A stretch of 64,000 nucleotides of DNA from CAG-791 sp963593905 (GTDB lineage: Bacteria > Bacillota > Clostridia > Lachnospirales > Lachnospiraceae), in assembly GCA_963593905.1 (NCBI GenBank), contig CAVBBL010000004.1, positions 1-64,000 on the forward strand, given 5' to 3'. Position 1 is the first letter of the stretch, and the number at the start of each line of letters is the position of its first letter. Below are positions 25,217 to 33,527 of the stretch, piece after piece. The translations under genes and the position numbers were made by a program. The notes below the pieces were generated by a model. The model saw nothing but the letters and a program-made list of their open reading frames with translations, ran no database searches and had not been told where the DNA came from.

Positions 25217-26716
25217 ATGAAGAAAAAGAAATTAGCTGCCTTAGGCTGCGTTGTAGTATTGAGTGCGGTGATGATCACCGGCTGCGGCGAGACAAAGACA
25301 TCATCAGCGGATACTTCCGCGCAGACTGCAGAGGAAAGTGCAGAAACATCGGCGTCAGAAGACTCGACGGCTAAAGAGAATGATTCAGAAAAGAAAGAAA
25401 ATCCGGGTCAGGATGGAGAGACACCGCCGGATGCACCGGACGGAGAAAAAGGTGATGGTCAAAAACCGGACGGAGAGAAGCCGAATGGCGAAAAACCGGA
25501 GGGTGGTAAGCCGGGAGAAGGTGGCTTTGGCGGCAGCAGTGAGGTGACCAACGGCACAGCAGCCAGTACCATCAGCGAGGACACTACAGTAGAAAATGAA
25601 ACCTATTCTTCTACCGGAGATGATGAAAATGCACTCCGCGTAGACGGTGCGGCGGCGACGCTGACAGGGATTACCATAGAAAAGACGGCAGGAAGCTCTT
25701 CCAATACGGAGGACGGCGACTGGTATGGACAAAATGCCGGATTACTTGCATTAAACGGAGCAACTGTTAATATCTCAGGGGCGACGATCACCACCGGCAC
25801 ACAAAACGGCAACGGCGTTTTCAGCTATGGGGAAGGCACGAAGGTAAACATCTCTGATTCTAAGATTCGCACCACTGGAAATAATTCCGGCGGCATTCAT
25901 ACGACAGGGGGCGGTACCATGAATGCGGAGAATCTGGACGTGGAGACAGAGGGGAATTCTGCAGCGGCCATTCGCAGCGACAGGGGCGGCGGTGATGTAA
26001 ACGTGACAGGCGGCACCTATACCACCAACGGAACCGGCAGCCCTGCGGTATATTGCACAGCGGATATTTCTGTGGAGGATGCCGAGCTTACAGCCAATGC
26101 CAGCGAGGGTGTGGTAGTGGAAGGCAAAAATTCCGTCTCATTAAAGAATTGCACAGTAGTCTCCAGTATGGACAACACCTACAACGGAGATGAAAACGAA
26201 AATATTCACGGCATTATGATTTACCAGAGTATGTCCGGTGATGCGGAGGAAGGGAATGCTGATTTTTCGTCGGAGGGCGGCAGCATTACCGTGAAAAAGG
26301 GTGATCTGTTCTATGTGACCAATACCTCATGCAGTATAAGTCTTAAGAATACTAAGCTGACTATGGAAGATGAAGATGGGGTATTGCTGCGGATTGCCGG
26401 CAATGACAGCTCTCGGGGGTGGGGCACGGAAGGTAAAAACGGCGGCACGGTGACCATGACCACCCAGGATCAGATACTGGAGGGAGACATCATCGTGGAT
26501 AAAATCTCCAGCCTGGAACTGACCATGAACAGCGGTACGAAATTTACCGGTACCATCAATTCCGATGGGGATGCCGGAGAGGTCAATGTGACTCTTGCAA
26601 AGGGCGCGTCCTGGACACTGACCGGTGACAGCTACATTACCAGCTTTGACGGTGATCTTACCAACGTGGCCACCAATGGATATCACCTGTATGTGAATGG
26701 CGAAAAGGTGAAATAA
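25217..26716 (+). CDS. Surface lipoprotein with repetitive beta-helix-like body
   Basis: The 499-residue protein has a lipobox (VMITGCGE; Cys about residue 24), so it is anchored to the outer face of the membrane. A low-complexity linker follows: acidic first, then Pro/Asp/Gly/Glu/Lys repeats (GDGQKPDGEKPNGEKPEGGK). The body is rich in Thr, Asn and Gly with recurring short strands (VNISGATITTG, VNISDSKIRTTGNNSGGIHT, VNVTGGTYTTNGTGS), typical of right-handed parallel beta-helix proteins. Similar lipoproteins in gut Firmicutes have no proven function; carbohydrate or surface adhesion is plausible. ATG 25217 gives a better spacing to AAAGGAG than the in-frame TTG at 25208. Confidence 0.82.
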   Translation: MKKKKLAALGCVVVLSAVMITGCGETKTSSADTSAQTAEESAETSASEDSTAKENDSEKKENPGQDGETPPDAPDGEKGDGQKPDGEKPNGEKPEGGKPGEGGFGGSSEVTNGTAASTISEDTTVENETYSSTGDDENALRVDGAAATLTGITIEKTAGSSSNTEDGDWYGQNAGLLALNGATVNISGATITTGTQNGNGVFSYGEGTKVNISDSKIRTTGNNSGGIHTTGGGTMNAENLDVETEGNSAAAIRSDRGGGDVNVTGGTYTTNGTGSPAVYCTADISVEDAELTANASEGVVVEGKNSVSLKNCTVVSSMDNTYNGDENENIHGIMIYQSMSGDAEEGNADFSSEGGSITVKKGDLFYVTNTSCSISLKNTKLTMEDEDGVLLRIAGNDSSRGWGTEGKNGGTVTMTTQDQILEGDIIVDKISSLELTMNSGTKFTGTINSDGDAGEVNVTLAKGASWTLTGDSYITSFDGDLTNVATNGYHLYVNGEKVK

Positions 26717-27008
26717 CAGAATTTCCCGGCAGCCTTTGCATAGAAACATGAAACATCCGTTGTGATGATGGATTATGATGATCTTTAGCCTTCGATTTCC
26801 CTGTTGCAAAGTAAGACATCCTGCGATAGCATTTGATTGGGAAAATGCTGATTAAAGCATTTCCTTAGAATTTTCATAATATAATTGATGTCATTTCCAC
26901 TGTATAAGTTTATATTTGTATAAGTTTATGTATGATCATATAAGATAGAAGCTGTCTTATTTTAGAAGAGAAGTAAATAAGGCAGCACAGAGGCAGGGAG
27001 GACAGTAC

Positions 27009-28214
27009 ATGCTGAAGGGAAAAAATATATTACTGGGGGTGACAGGCGGCATTGCGGCTTATAAGGCAGCGGATCTCTGCTCCCGGCTGGTGAAGCAGCA
27101 CGCAGGGGTGGATGTCATCATGACGGAAAATGCCACGCAGTTCATCACACCGCTGACCTTTGAGAGTCTTTGCCACAGAAGGACAGTGACGGACACCTTC
27201 GACAGAAATCATCCCTGGGAGGTAGAGCATATTGCCCTGGCCGAAAAGGCGGACTGCGTCGTCATCGCGCCGGCTACGGCGAATATCATTGCCAAGCTTT
27301 CCTACGGCCTGGCGGATGATATGCTGACCACCACGGTGTTGGCCTGCACCTGCCCGAAGATTCTGGTGCCTGCCATGAACACCCATATGTATGAAAACCC
27401 TGTAACTCAGGACAATCTGGAACGTCTGCGCCGATATGGCTGGCATATTTTAGAGCCTGCCACCGGCCACCTGGCCTGCGGCACCAACGGCAAAGGAAAA
27501 ATGCCGGAGCCGGAGACCATTCTGCAGCATGTGCTGCTGCAGTGCGCCTGTGAAAAGGATCTGCAGGGACAGAGGATATTGGTGACGGCAGGACCTACCA
27601 GAGAGGCAGTGGATCCGGTGCGCTTTCTGACCAATCATTCCAGCGGCAAGATGGGATATGCCATCGCGCGGGCAGCAGCCTGCAGAGGCGCCAAGGTGAC
27701 GCTGGTCAGCGGTCAGGTCTCTATTTCGAAGCCCGAGGGCGTGGATTTTGTATCTGTGACCAGTGCGCAGGAGATGTACAAGGCAGTCACCGGCCGGCAG
27801 CAGGAAAATGATATCATCATCAAAGCAGCGGCGGTGGCAGACTACCGACCGGCCAAAGTGGCGGATCAAAAGATCAAAAAGAAGGATGACAGCTCCGATT
27901 TGATCATGGAGCTGGAGCGCACCGGGGACATTCTGCAGTACCTGGGAGAGCATAAACCGGCAGGACAGCTGCTGTGCGGCTTTTCCATGGAGACAGAGCA
28001 CATGCTGGAAAATTCCAGAAAAAAACTGGAAAAGAAGCATCTGGATATGATCGCAGCCAACAATGTCAAGGTAGAAGGTGCCGGCTTCGGCGTGGATACC
28101 AACGTGCTGACCCTGATCACAAAGGACAGCGAAAAGGAGCTGCCGCTTTTGTCCAAACATCAGGCAGCCATGGCACTTTTGGATGCGCTGTTGGAAATCA
28201 AGAACAACCAGTAG
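27009..28214 (+). CDS. coaBC: Bifunctional phosphopantothenoylcysteine decarboxylase / phosphopantothenate--cysteine ligase
   Basis: The 401-residue protein is a full CoaBC. The N-terminal flavoprotein CoaC half has GVTGGIAAYKAADLCSRL, PAMNTHMYENPVTQDNL and the catalytic Cys in GHLACGTNGKGKMPEP. The CoaB half has ITAGPTRE-like VTAGPTREAVDPVRF, NHSSGKMGYAIARAA and KIKKKDDSSDL. It makes 4'-phosphopantetheine from phosphopantothenate and cysteine. GGGAGGACAGT precedes the ATG. It leads a CoA group with a vitamin transporter S component and type III pantothenate kinase downstream. Confidence 0.96.
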   Translation: MLKGKNILLGVTGGIAAYKAADLCSRLVKQHAGVDVIMTENATQFITPLTFESLCHRRTVTDTFDRNHPWEVEHIALAEKADCVVIAPATANIIAKLSYGLADDMLTTTVLACTCPKILVPAMNTHMYENPVTQDNLERLRRYGWHILEPATGHLACGTNGKGKMPEPETILQHVLLQCACEKDLQGQRILVTAGPTREAVDPVRFLTNHSSGKMGYAIARAAACRGAKVTLVSGQVSISKPEGVDFVSVTSAQEMYKAVTGRQQENDIIIKAAAVADYRPAKVADQKIKKKDDSSDLIMELERTGDILQYLGEHKPAGQLLCGFSMETEHMLENSRKKLEKKHLDMIAANNVKVEGAGFGVDTNVLTLITKDSEKELPLLSKHQAAMALLDALLEIKNNQ

Positions 28215-28310
28215 GCAGATAAGTGTAACGCAGACAGCATCCAGTCATAAGTTAGCTATAGACCAAACAGAAGTGATTTGCCCGGATTAAACAAATAAGT
28301 CAGACAAAGC

Positions 28311-28366
28311 AAGAAAGAATAAATAAGAAAGAATAAATAAGAAAGAATAAATAAGAAAGAATAAAC
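28311..28366 (+). repeat. 14-bp tandem repeat (4 units)
   Basis: Four head-to-tail copies of AAGAAAGAATAAAT (the last ends in C) lie between coaBC and its terminator. Confidence 0.9.
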
Positions 28367-28376
28367 AGATTGTATA

Positions 28377-28417
28377 CAAGAAAGTGCATGCCGCAGGCGT
28401 GCACTTTCTTGCTTTTT
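28377..28417 (+). terminator. Terminator between coaBC and the S component gene
   Basis: CAAGAAAGTGCA pairs with TGCACTTTCTTG, followed by CTTTTT. It could separate coaBC from the two downstream genes. Confidence 0.88.
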
Positions 28418-28488
28418 ACAGTAAATCGTGTAATATGAATCTTGCGCGATATCTGCAATAAGGCAGAACCGCAGCAGGAGGATAAAAA

Positions 28489-29175
28489 ATGAAGAATATG
28501 AACACCCAGAATGTGCAGGCCGCACATTCCAACGTCGGCGTCAACGCAAAGGACATGGCGATCATGGCAATGTTTACAGCTATTATCCTGATCATGGCCT
28601 TTACACCCTTTGGTTTGATCGATCTTCCTTTGATCAAGGCCACTATTCTGCACGTACCCGTCATCATCGGCGCCATCGTCTTAGGCCCCAAAAAGGGCGC
28701 ATTTCTCGGTTTCCTGTTTGGACTTACCAGCCTGATCAAAAATACCATGGCTCCCAGTTTTCTTTCCTTTGCCTTTACACCGGCAGTTTCTGTGCCCGGT
28801 TTAAGTCATGGATCTGTCTGGGCTATTGTAATCTGCTTTTTACCCAGAATTTTAGTAGGTGTGACCCCCTGGCTCTTTTACTATGGTGTCACGAAGGCTA
28901 TGGGCAGCCGTGTGAATCTGCCCATCCGCACTGTACTGCTGGCTGTCAGCGGTGCCATCGGAGCGATCACCAATACCGGTCTGGTTATGGGCATGATCTA
29001 TATCCTGTTTAAGGATGCCTATGCGGTAGGCAAGGGCATTCCTGTGGACCAGGTGCTGGGCGTCATCCTGGGCGTGGTGGCCGGCAATGGTATTCCGGAG
29101 ATGATCGTAGCGGCTGTGCTGGTGCCGGTCATTGTCATAGCACTTCTTCGTGCCCACATTATCAAGAATCAGTAA
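28489..29175 (+). CDS. ECF transporter S component, probably for pantothenate
   Basis: The 228-residue protein has about six membrane segments and the S-component pattern: DMAIMAMFTAIILIMAFTP, LPLIKATILHVPVIIGAIVL and GAFLGFLFGLTSLIKNT. S components bind a vitamin and work with a shared EcfA/A'/T energy module encoded elsewhere. Lying between coaBC and coaX it is most simply a pantothenate (or pantetheine-precursor) binder; this is inferred from context. AGGAGG precedes the ATG by a few bases. Confidence 0.88.
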   Translation: MKNMNTQNVQAAHSNVGVNAKDMAIMAMFTAIILIMAFTPFGLIDLPLIKATILHVPVIIGAIVLGPKKGAFLGFLFGLTSLIKNTMAPSFLSFAFTPAVSVPGLSHGSVWAIVICFLPRILVGVTPWLFYYGVTKAMGSRVNLPIRTVLLAVSGAIGAITNTGLVMGMIYILFKDAYAVGKGIPVDQVLGVILGVVAGNGIPEMIVAAVLVPVIVIALLRAHIIKNQ

Positions 29176-29262
29176 AGCAGATAGAAAAGGGCTGCAATGC
29201 CGATGCATGGAAGCGTTCATTTTTGTATCTGCAGAGCAGCCGGACAGGGCAGTGAGGTGGCT

Positions 29263-30060
29263 ATGGGGAAAATAATCACCATTGATGTGGGCAATTCCAA
29301 TGTGGTGGCAGCAGCCTTGGAAGAGGGAAATGTCGCTTTCATGGAGCGGTTTAAGACCCACGATAACTGGAAAAAGAATACCGTGCAGGATGAGCTGCGC
29401 CGGATTCTGGAAAAGCATGGTCTGGAAAAGGAGGACATCCAGGGGAGCATCATTTCCTCTGTGGTGCCGGAAATGAATCCGCTGTTGACCCAGGCACTGC
29501 GAAAGCTGACAGGCAAGGCGCCCCTTCTGGTGAGCCCCACCCTTCATACCGGATTAAAGGTGCGGGATTATGATCTGTCCTGCTTGGGCATGGATCGGGT
29601 AGTGGATATGACAGCGGCTAAAGCCTACTATCCCTGTCCCCTGATGGTGGTAGATATGGGCACCTGTACCACTACTTCGGTAATCGACGCCCAGGGATAC
29701 TTTATCGGCGGTCTGATCGCCGCCGGGATACAGCTTTCACTGGATGCGGAGGCAGAGCACACCGCACAGCTGCCGGCTCTTTGGGCAGACGGCGCCGAGA
29801 CTTTGATCGGCAATGACACCGTCAGCAATATGATCAGCGGCGCTGTTATTGGCACGGCTGCAATGATCGATGGTATTGCAGAGAGAGTGCGGGATCAGAT
29901 CTGCCAGGAGGGAGAGAATCTCACGGTGGTGCTCACCGGGGGACTTTCCAATCAGATTCTTCCCTGGCTGAAGAATGAGGTGCACTATGAGCCGGAGCTG
30001 CTCTTAAAGGGATTGGAGCTGATCTACAGAAAGAACGCAGAAACGCCTTCGGAAAGCTGA
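29263..30060 (+). CDS. coaX: Type III pantothenate kinase
   Basis: The 265-residue protein has the CoaX signatures IITIDVGNSN at the N-terminus, GMDRVVDMTAAKAYYP, VVDMGTCTTTSVID and FIGGLIAAGIQLSLDA. It belongs to the ASKHA fold and phosphorylates pantothenate in the first step of CoA synthesis. ATG 29263 is chosen since GAGGTGG lies just upstream and the next residues are the start of the fold; an ATG at 29197 would add 22 residues without homology. It completes an uptake-plus-synthesis set with the S component and coaBC. Confidence 0.95.
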   Translation: MGKIITIDVGNSNVVAAALEEGNVAFMERFKTHDNWKKNTVQDELRRILEKHGLEKEDIQGSIISSVVPEMNPLLTQALRKLTGKAPLLVSPTLHTGLKVRDYDLSCLGMDRVVDMTAAKAYYPCPLMVVDMGTCTTTSVIDAQGYFIGGLIAAGIQLSLDAEAEHTAQLPALWADGAETLIGNDTVSNMISGAVIGTAAMIDGIAERVRDQICQEGENLTVVLTGGLSNQILPWLKNEVHYEPELLLKGLELIYRKNAETPSES

Positions 30061-30103
30061 AATAAAATTGAATAAGCGGCCGACACACGGCCTGGCAAGG
30101 ATG

Positions 30104-30135
30104 TACCGCCTCTCGGTTAGGGAGGCGGTATTTTT
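30104..30135 (+). terminator. Terminator after coaX
   Basis: TACCGCCTC pairs with GAGGCGGTA and runs into TTTTT. Confidence 0.9.
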
Positions 30136-30195
30136 ACGCCGTAAAAACGACGAAATCAAAGAGGTGTGTCTGCGTTTATACAGAGGAAATTGCCA

Positions 30196-30224
30196 TTGCG
30201 AAACAAAAGAAAACCGATTATATT
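30196..30224 (+). promoter_or_regulatory. Candidate promoter for the MATE/AraC pair
   Basis: TTGCGA and TATATT are separated by 17 bases, about 140 bases upstream of the MATE start. The remaining leader to 30365 has no recognised element. Confidence 0.45.
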
Positions 30225-30365
30225 TTGATAGGATGATTTGCTTTGGTGCAGAGGATATGGATACCATAAATACTGTCAATGTAGAAGTATATCGGAGAAA
30301 TCAGAAATCATCTGGACCAAATGCTTCTGGTGCTGCCGTAAGGATTGCATCAGACGGAGGGGAAA

Positions 30366-31745
30366 ATGAACGGGAAGACAAAAACAAAAGAAATGGACAT
30401 GCTTCATGGTCCGTTAGACGGCAATCTGATTCGGTTTGCGCTGCCCATTGCGGCCAGCAGTATGCTGCAGCAGCTCTTTAATTCGGCAGACACGGCCGTA
30501 GTCGGAAGGTTTGCAGACGCCAATGCACTGGCAGCTGTGGGAACCAATGCAGAGATCGTGGGACTTTTGGTGGCTTTTTCCAGCGGTATGTCGGTGGGAG
30601 CCAATGTTCTGCTTGCCAGATATATCGGTGAAAACAGGAAAAACAGCATACGAAAGGTGATCAGCAGCAGCCTGCTTCTTGCGCTTGTTTTCGGACTTTT
30701 GGTATCCTTACTGTCACAGCCCGTGGCGATTCCACTGCTTGCAGCGATTCAGACACCGGAGGAAGTGCTGAACCTGGCAGCGGTCTATCTGCGCATATAT
30801 CTTATGGGGTATCCTGCACTGCTGGTCTATGACTTCGGCGCTGCTATCCTGCGGGCAAAAGGGGACAGTAAAAGACCCTTTATCATTCTGGCGATTTCCG
30901 GTGTGATCAATGTGATCCTGAACCTGTTTCTGGTCATCGTGTGCGGCCTGGGGGTGGCCGGCGTGGCTATTTCCACAGATATCTCCACCCTGTGGTCAGC
31001 GGTGATGGTGGTAATCCTGCTGATGCGGGAGAAGGATGCTTTTTATCTGGATTTTCGCGGATACAGGAAGATGGAGGATGTCAGCACCAGATGTATCCGC
31101 AGAATCCTGCAGATCGGTATCCCGGCGGCGGTCCAGGGGGCAGTATTCTGCATTGCCAATATCTTTGTGCAGGGAGCCATTAACAGCTTTGGCGCCAATG
31201 CCACGGCCGGCAGCGCCGTCTCATTAAATCTGGAATATTTTGATTATTACATCATAACCGCTTTTGCCCAGACGGCCACCACCTTTGCCGGGCAGAATCA
31301 TGCGGCGGGCAATGACAGACGGTGCGGGCAGATTCTCAGACGATGTCTGGTATATGCGGCTCTCTTTTCTGCCATTGTAGTGGCAATCGTGATGGTCAAT
31401 AAAGAGCAGGTGGTAGGACTGTTTTCAGGAGACAGTGCGGTGATTGGGCAGGCCTGCTTTCGTATGTCGATTCTTTTTATGCTCCAGAGTATGTGCTCCC
31501 TTTACGAGGTGCCGGCGGGATATCTGCGAGGCATGGGACATTCTGCGGTGCCGGCAGTCATCTCCATTGTGGGAACCTGCCTGTTTCGGCTGGTGTGGCT
31601 GGCAACCGTCTTCGCCAGCGTCCACACATTAAAAAGTCTGTATGTGGTTTATCCGATCACCTGGTCTATCACGGCACTGTGCATGTGGGCGGCGGTCTAT
31701 TGGTTGTGTGTGAAAAATAAAAACAAACAGGGCAGCACGATATGA
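30366..31745 (+). CDS. MATE-family exporter, second in window
   Basis: The 459-residue polytopic protein has MATE features: LPIAASSMLQQLFNSADTAV, GMSVGANVLLARYIG, AAILRAKGDSKRPF and ATTFAGQNHAAGNDRR, and about twelve membrane segments. GGAGGGG precedes the ATG at 30366. Its stop overlaps the start of an AraC-type regulator (ATGA), so the two are translationally coupled and the regulator probably controls the exporter. It is not closely similar to the MATE gene at 3452. Confidence 0.94.
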   Translation: MNGKTKTKEMDMLHGPLDGNLIRFALPIAASSMLQQLFNSADTAVVGRFADANALAAVGTNAEIVGLLVAFSSGMSVGANVLLARYIGENRKNSIRKVISSSLLLALVFGLLVSLLSQPVAIPLLAAIQTPEEVLNLAAVYLRIYLMGYPALLVYDFGAAILRAKGDSKRPFIILAISGVINVILNLFLVIVCGLGVAGVAISTDISTLWSAVMVVILLMREKDAFYLDFRGYRKMEDVSTRCIRRILQIGIPAAVQGAVFCIANIFVQGAINSFGANATAGSAVSLNLEYFDYYIITAFAQTATTFAGQNHAAGNDRRCGQILRRCLVYAALFSAIVVAIVMVNKEQVVGLFSGDSAVIGQACFRMSILFMLQSMCSLYEVPAGYLRGMGHSAVPAVISIVGTCLFRLVWLATVFASVHTLKSLYVVYPITWSITALCMWAAVYWLCVKNKNKQGSTI

Positions 31746-32578
31746 TAGAGAGGATACACAAGTTAAAGGACCTGCAGGGAGATTCGGTGGAACTGTGTCT
31801 TACCTATTGCGGATGGGAGTATTGTGCGCCCCTGCATCGATTCGGCCCCAACAGGCGTCCCTCCTGGGTACTGCACATCGTGCTGGAGGGAAAAGGAACA
31901 CTGGAAATGGGCGGCCGGGTATACGAGCTGCGGAAAAATGATGCTTTTTTGCTGCCGGCAGGGGCAGAGGCCTGGTATGAGGCAGACCAGGAGGATCCCT
32001 GGGCTTATATGTGGATGGGTTTTGCGGGGCTGAAGGCTGACGAATGTGCCGGCAATGCGGGTTTTTCCATGCGCAGCCCGGTGCGGCAGGTGAGCTGCGC
32101 GGAGATCATCCATGGCTATATTGAGCAGATGATGGAAGCCAGTCAGTCCAGCCAGGCCAATGAGTGGCGAAGAAACGGGCTCTTGATGCTGGCCTTTGCC
32201 CAGCTCATGGAGGACTACAGACAGCAGACAGGGGAGAACGATGTGCTGCGCCGAGATGGAGTGGCCGGCAGCGAGTACGTGCGCCAGTCCATTGAATACA
32301 TGGCCAGATGCTACAATCAGCGGATCAGGATCGGGGATCTGGCGGAGCATATCGGTGTCAATCGCAGCTATCTCACGGTAGTATTTCGCAGAAATGTAGG
32401 GCTTTCGCCCCAGGAGTTCCTCTTAAAGCTGCGCATGGAGCGGGCAGCCATGATGCTGCAGGAGACGACCATGCCGGTGGGTGCTGTGGCGGAGGCAGTG
32501 GGTTATGGAGATCAGCTTACTTTTTCCAAGGCCTTTCGGCGGTTTTACGGCAAGAGCCCCAGCATGATGAGAAAATAG
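31742..32578 (+). CDS. AraC-family transcriptional regulator
   Basis: The 278-residue protein has an N-terminal cupin sensor (PSWVLHIVLEGKGTLEMGG; DAFLLPAGAEAWYEAD; WAYMWMGFAG) and a C-terminal double helix-turn-helix (IRIGDLAEHIGVNRSYLTVV, FRRNVGLSPQEFLLKLRMER, VAEAVGYGDQLTFSKAFRR). This plan suits a sugar-responsive activator. The start overlaps the MATE stop by four bases. An AraC regulator of this sugar-sensing class coupled to a MATE exporter is a little unusual and hints that the exported molecule is a saccharide or glycoside. Confidence 0.93.
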   Translation: MIERIHKLKDLQGDSVELCLTYCGWEYCAPLHRFGPNRRPSWVLHIVLEGKGTLEMGGRVYELRKNDAFLLPAGAEAWYEADQEDPWAYMWMGFAGLKADECAGNAGFSMRSPVRQVSCAEIIHGYIEQMMEASQSSQANEWRRNGLLMLAFAQLMEDYRQQTGENDVLRRDGVAGSEYVRQSIEYMARCYNQRIRIGDLAEHIGVNRSYLTVVFRRNVGLSPQEFLLKLRMERAAMMLQETTMPVGAVAEAVGYGDQLTFSKAFRRFYGKSPSMMRK

Positions 32579-32637
32579 ATTTTCAATAGATTTTCGCCAC
32601 CTTTTCACCATCGCCTCACGCTGCAGCTGGCTGTCGT

Positions 32638-32682
32638 ATTGCAATGTAAAGCTGCCTGCAGGCGGTCAATATGCATTGCAAT
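32638..32682 (+). promoter_or_regulatory. Hairpin leader of the shikimate kinase gene
   Basis: ATTGCAATG pairs with CATTGCAAT, enclosing a GCCTGCAGGC palindrome. It has no T tract and ends about 30 bases before the AAAGGAG ribosome site. Confidence 0.5.
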
Positions 32683-32718
32683 AGCACAGGTGCTGAGCAG
32701 ATATAAAAGGAGAATATA

Positions 32719-33246
32719 ATGAAATCAAACGTAGTACTGACGGGAATGTCCGGTGCCGGCAAGAGCACCATCGGTGTGCTAATTGCCAGAGCACTGGGGC
32801 TTAGTTTCGTGGATACCGATCTGCTGATTCAGAAGCAGGAGGGAAAGCTGCTGCAGAAGGTCCTGGATGATAATGGGGTGGAGCGTTTTCTGGAGATTGA
32901 GGAGAAGGTGTTGACGGAGACAGGCCAAAACTATCACAATACCGTGATTGCCACCGGCGGCAGTGCGGTATATTCCGAGGCGGCTATGACGTCTTTGAAG
33001 ACGGACGGCGTAGTGGTTTATCTGGATGTGCCCTGCGCCAATATTCTGGCGAGACTGCGCAGCATTGATAACCGGGGGATTGTGCTCCGCCACGGCAATA
33101 CCTTTGAAGATGCTTATAACGAGCGCCTGCCTTTGTATCACCGTTACAGCGACCTTACCATCGACTGCTCCCGGGGAGATATCCAGAGCGCGGCAGAGGC
33201 CGTGCTGAAGGGATTGGAGGAAATGGGCTTCACACACCGCGAGTAA
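32719..33246 (+). CDS. aroK: Shikimate kinase
   Basis: The 175-residue protein has a Walker A loop (GMSGAGKSTIG), the shikimate-binding Asp region FVDTDLLIQ and the GG of VIATGGSAVYS, plus a lid with RGIVLRHGNTFEDAYNERLP and LYHRYSDLTID. It phosphorylates shikimate in aromatic amino acid synthesis. No other aro genes are adjacent. Some relatives in gut Firmicutes carry this same RGI...YHRYSDL lid, so assignment is good though not as classic as E. coli AroK. Confidence 0.87.
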   Translation: MKSNVVLTGMSGAGKSTIGVLIARALGLSFVDTDLLIQKQEGKLLQKVLDDNGVERFLEIEEKVLTETGQNYHNTVIATGGSAVYSEAAMTSLKTDGVVVYLDVPCANILARLRSIDNRGIVLRHGNTFEDAYNERLPLYHRYSDLTIDCSRGDIQSAAEAVLKGLEEMGFTHRE

Positions 33247-33359
33247 CGCGCATGCATGTATGCGGAATGTGAATCATCCCGTGATGGAACAGGGCGAACA
33301 TTTCATACAACAGAAGCAGATTTTGACTTAATTCAAACAATTTTACAAAGAAATAGAAA

Positions 33360-33408
33360 ATACAATATTTTGGGCTTTCCAAATAACGATGGCCTATATG
33401 TTGTATTT
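33360..33408. promoter_or_regulatory. Candidate paired NrdR boxes upstream of nrdD
   Basis: ATACAATATTTTGGG (33360-33374) and CTATATGTTGTATTT (33394-33408) each resemble half-symmetric NrdR boxes and lie about three helical turns apart, the usual NrdR arrangement, 120-170 bases before nrdD. The rest of the 33247-33527 gap shows no gene. Confidence 0.4.
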
Positions 33409-33527
33409 TTTATGCAAAAAAGCAATTCCATTCTTCTATTGGTTGTGTTATAGTAGTCCTACGCGCACAGAACGGGAAGCGAAAGAAAAAGCGCCATCGG
33501 TGCTGCAGCGTAGAAAAGGGGTATAGT

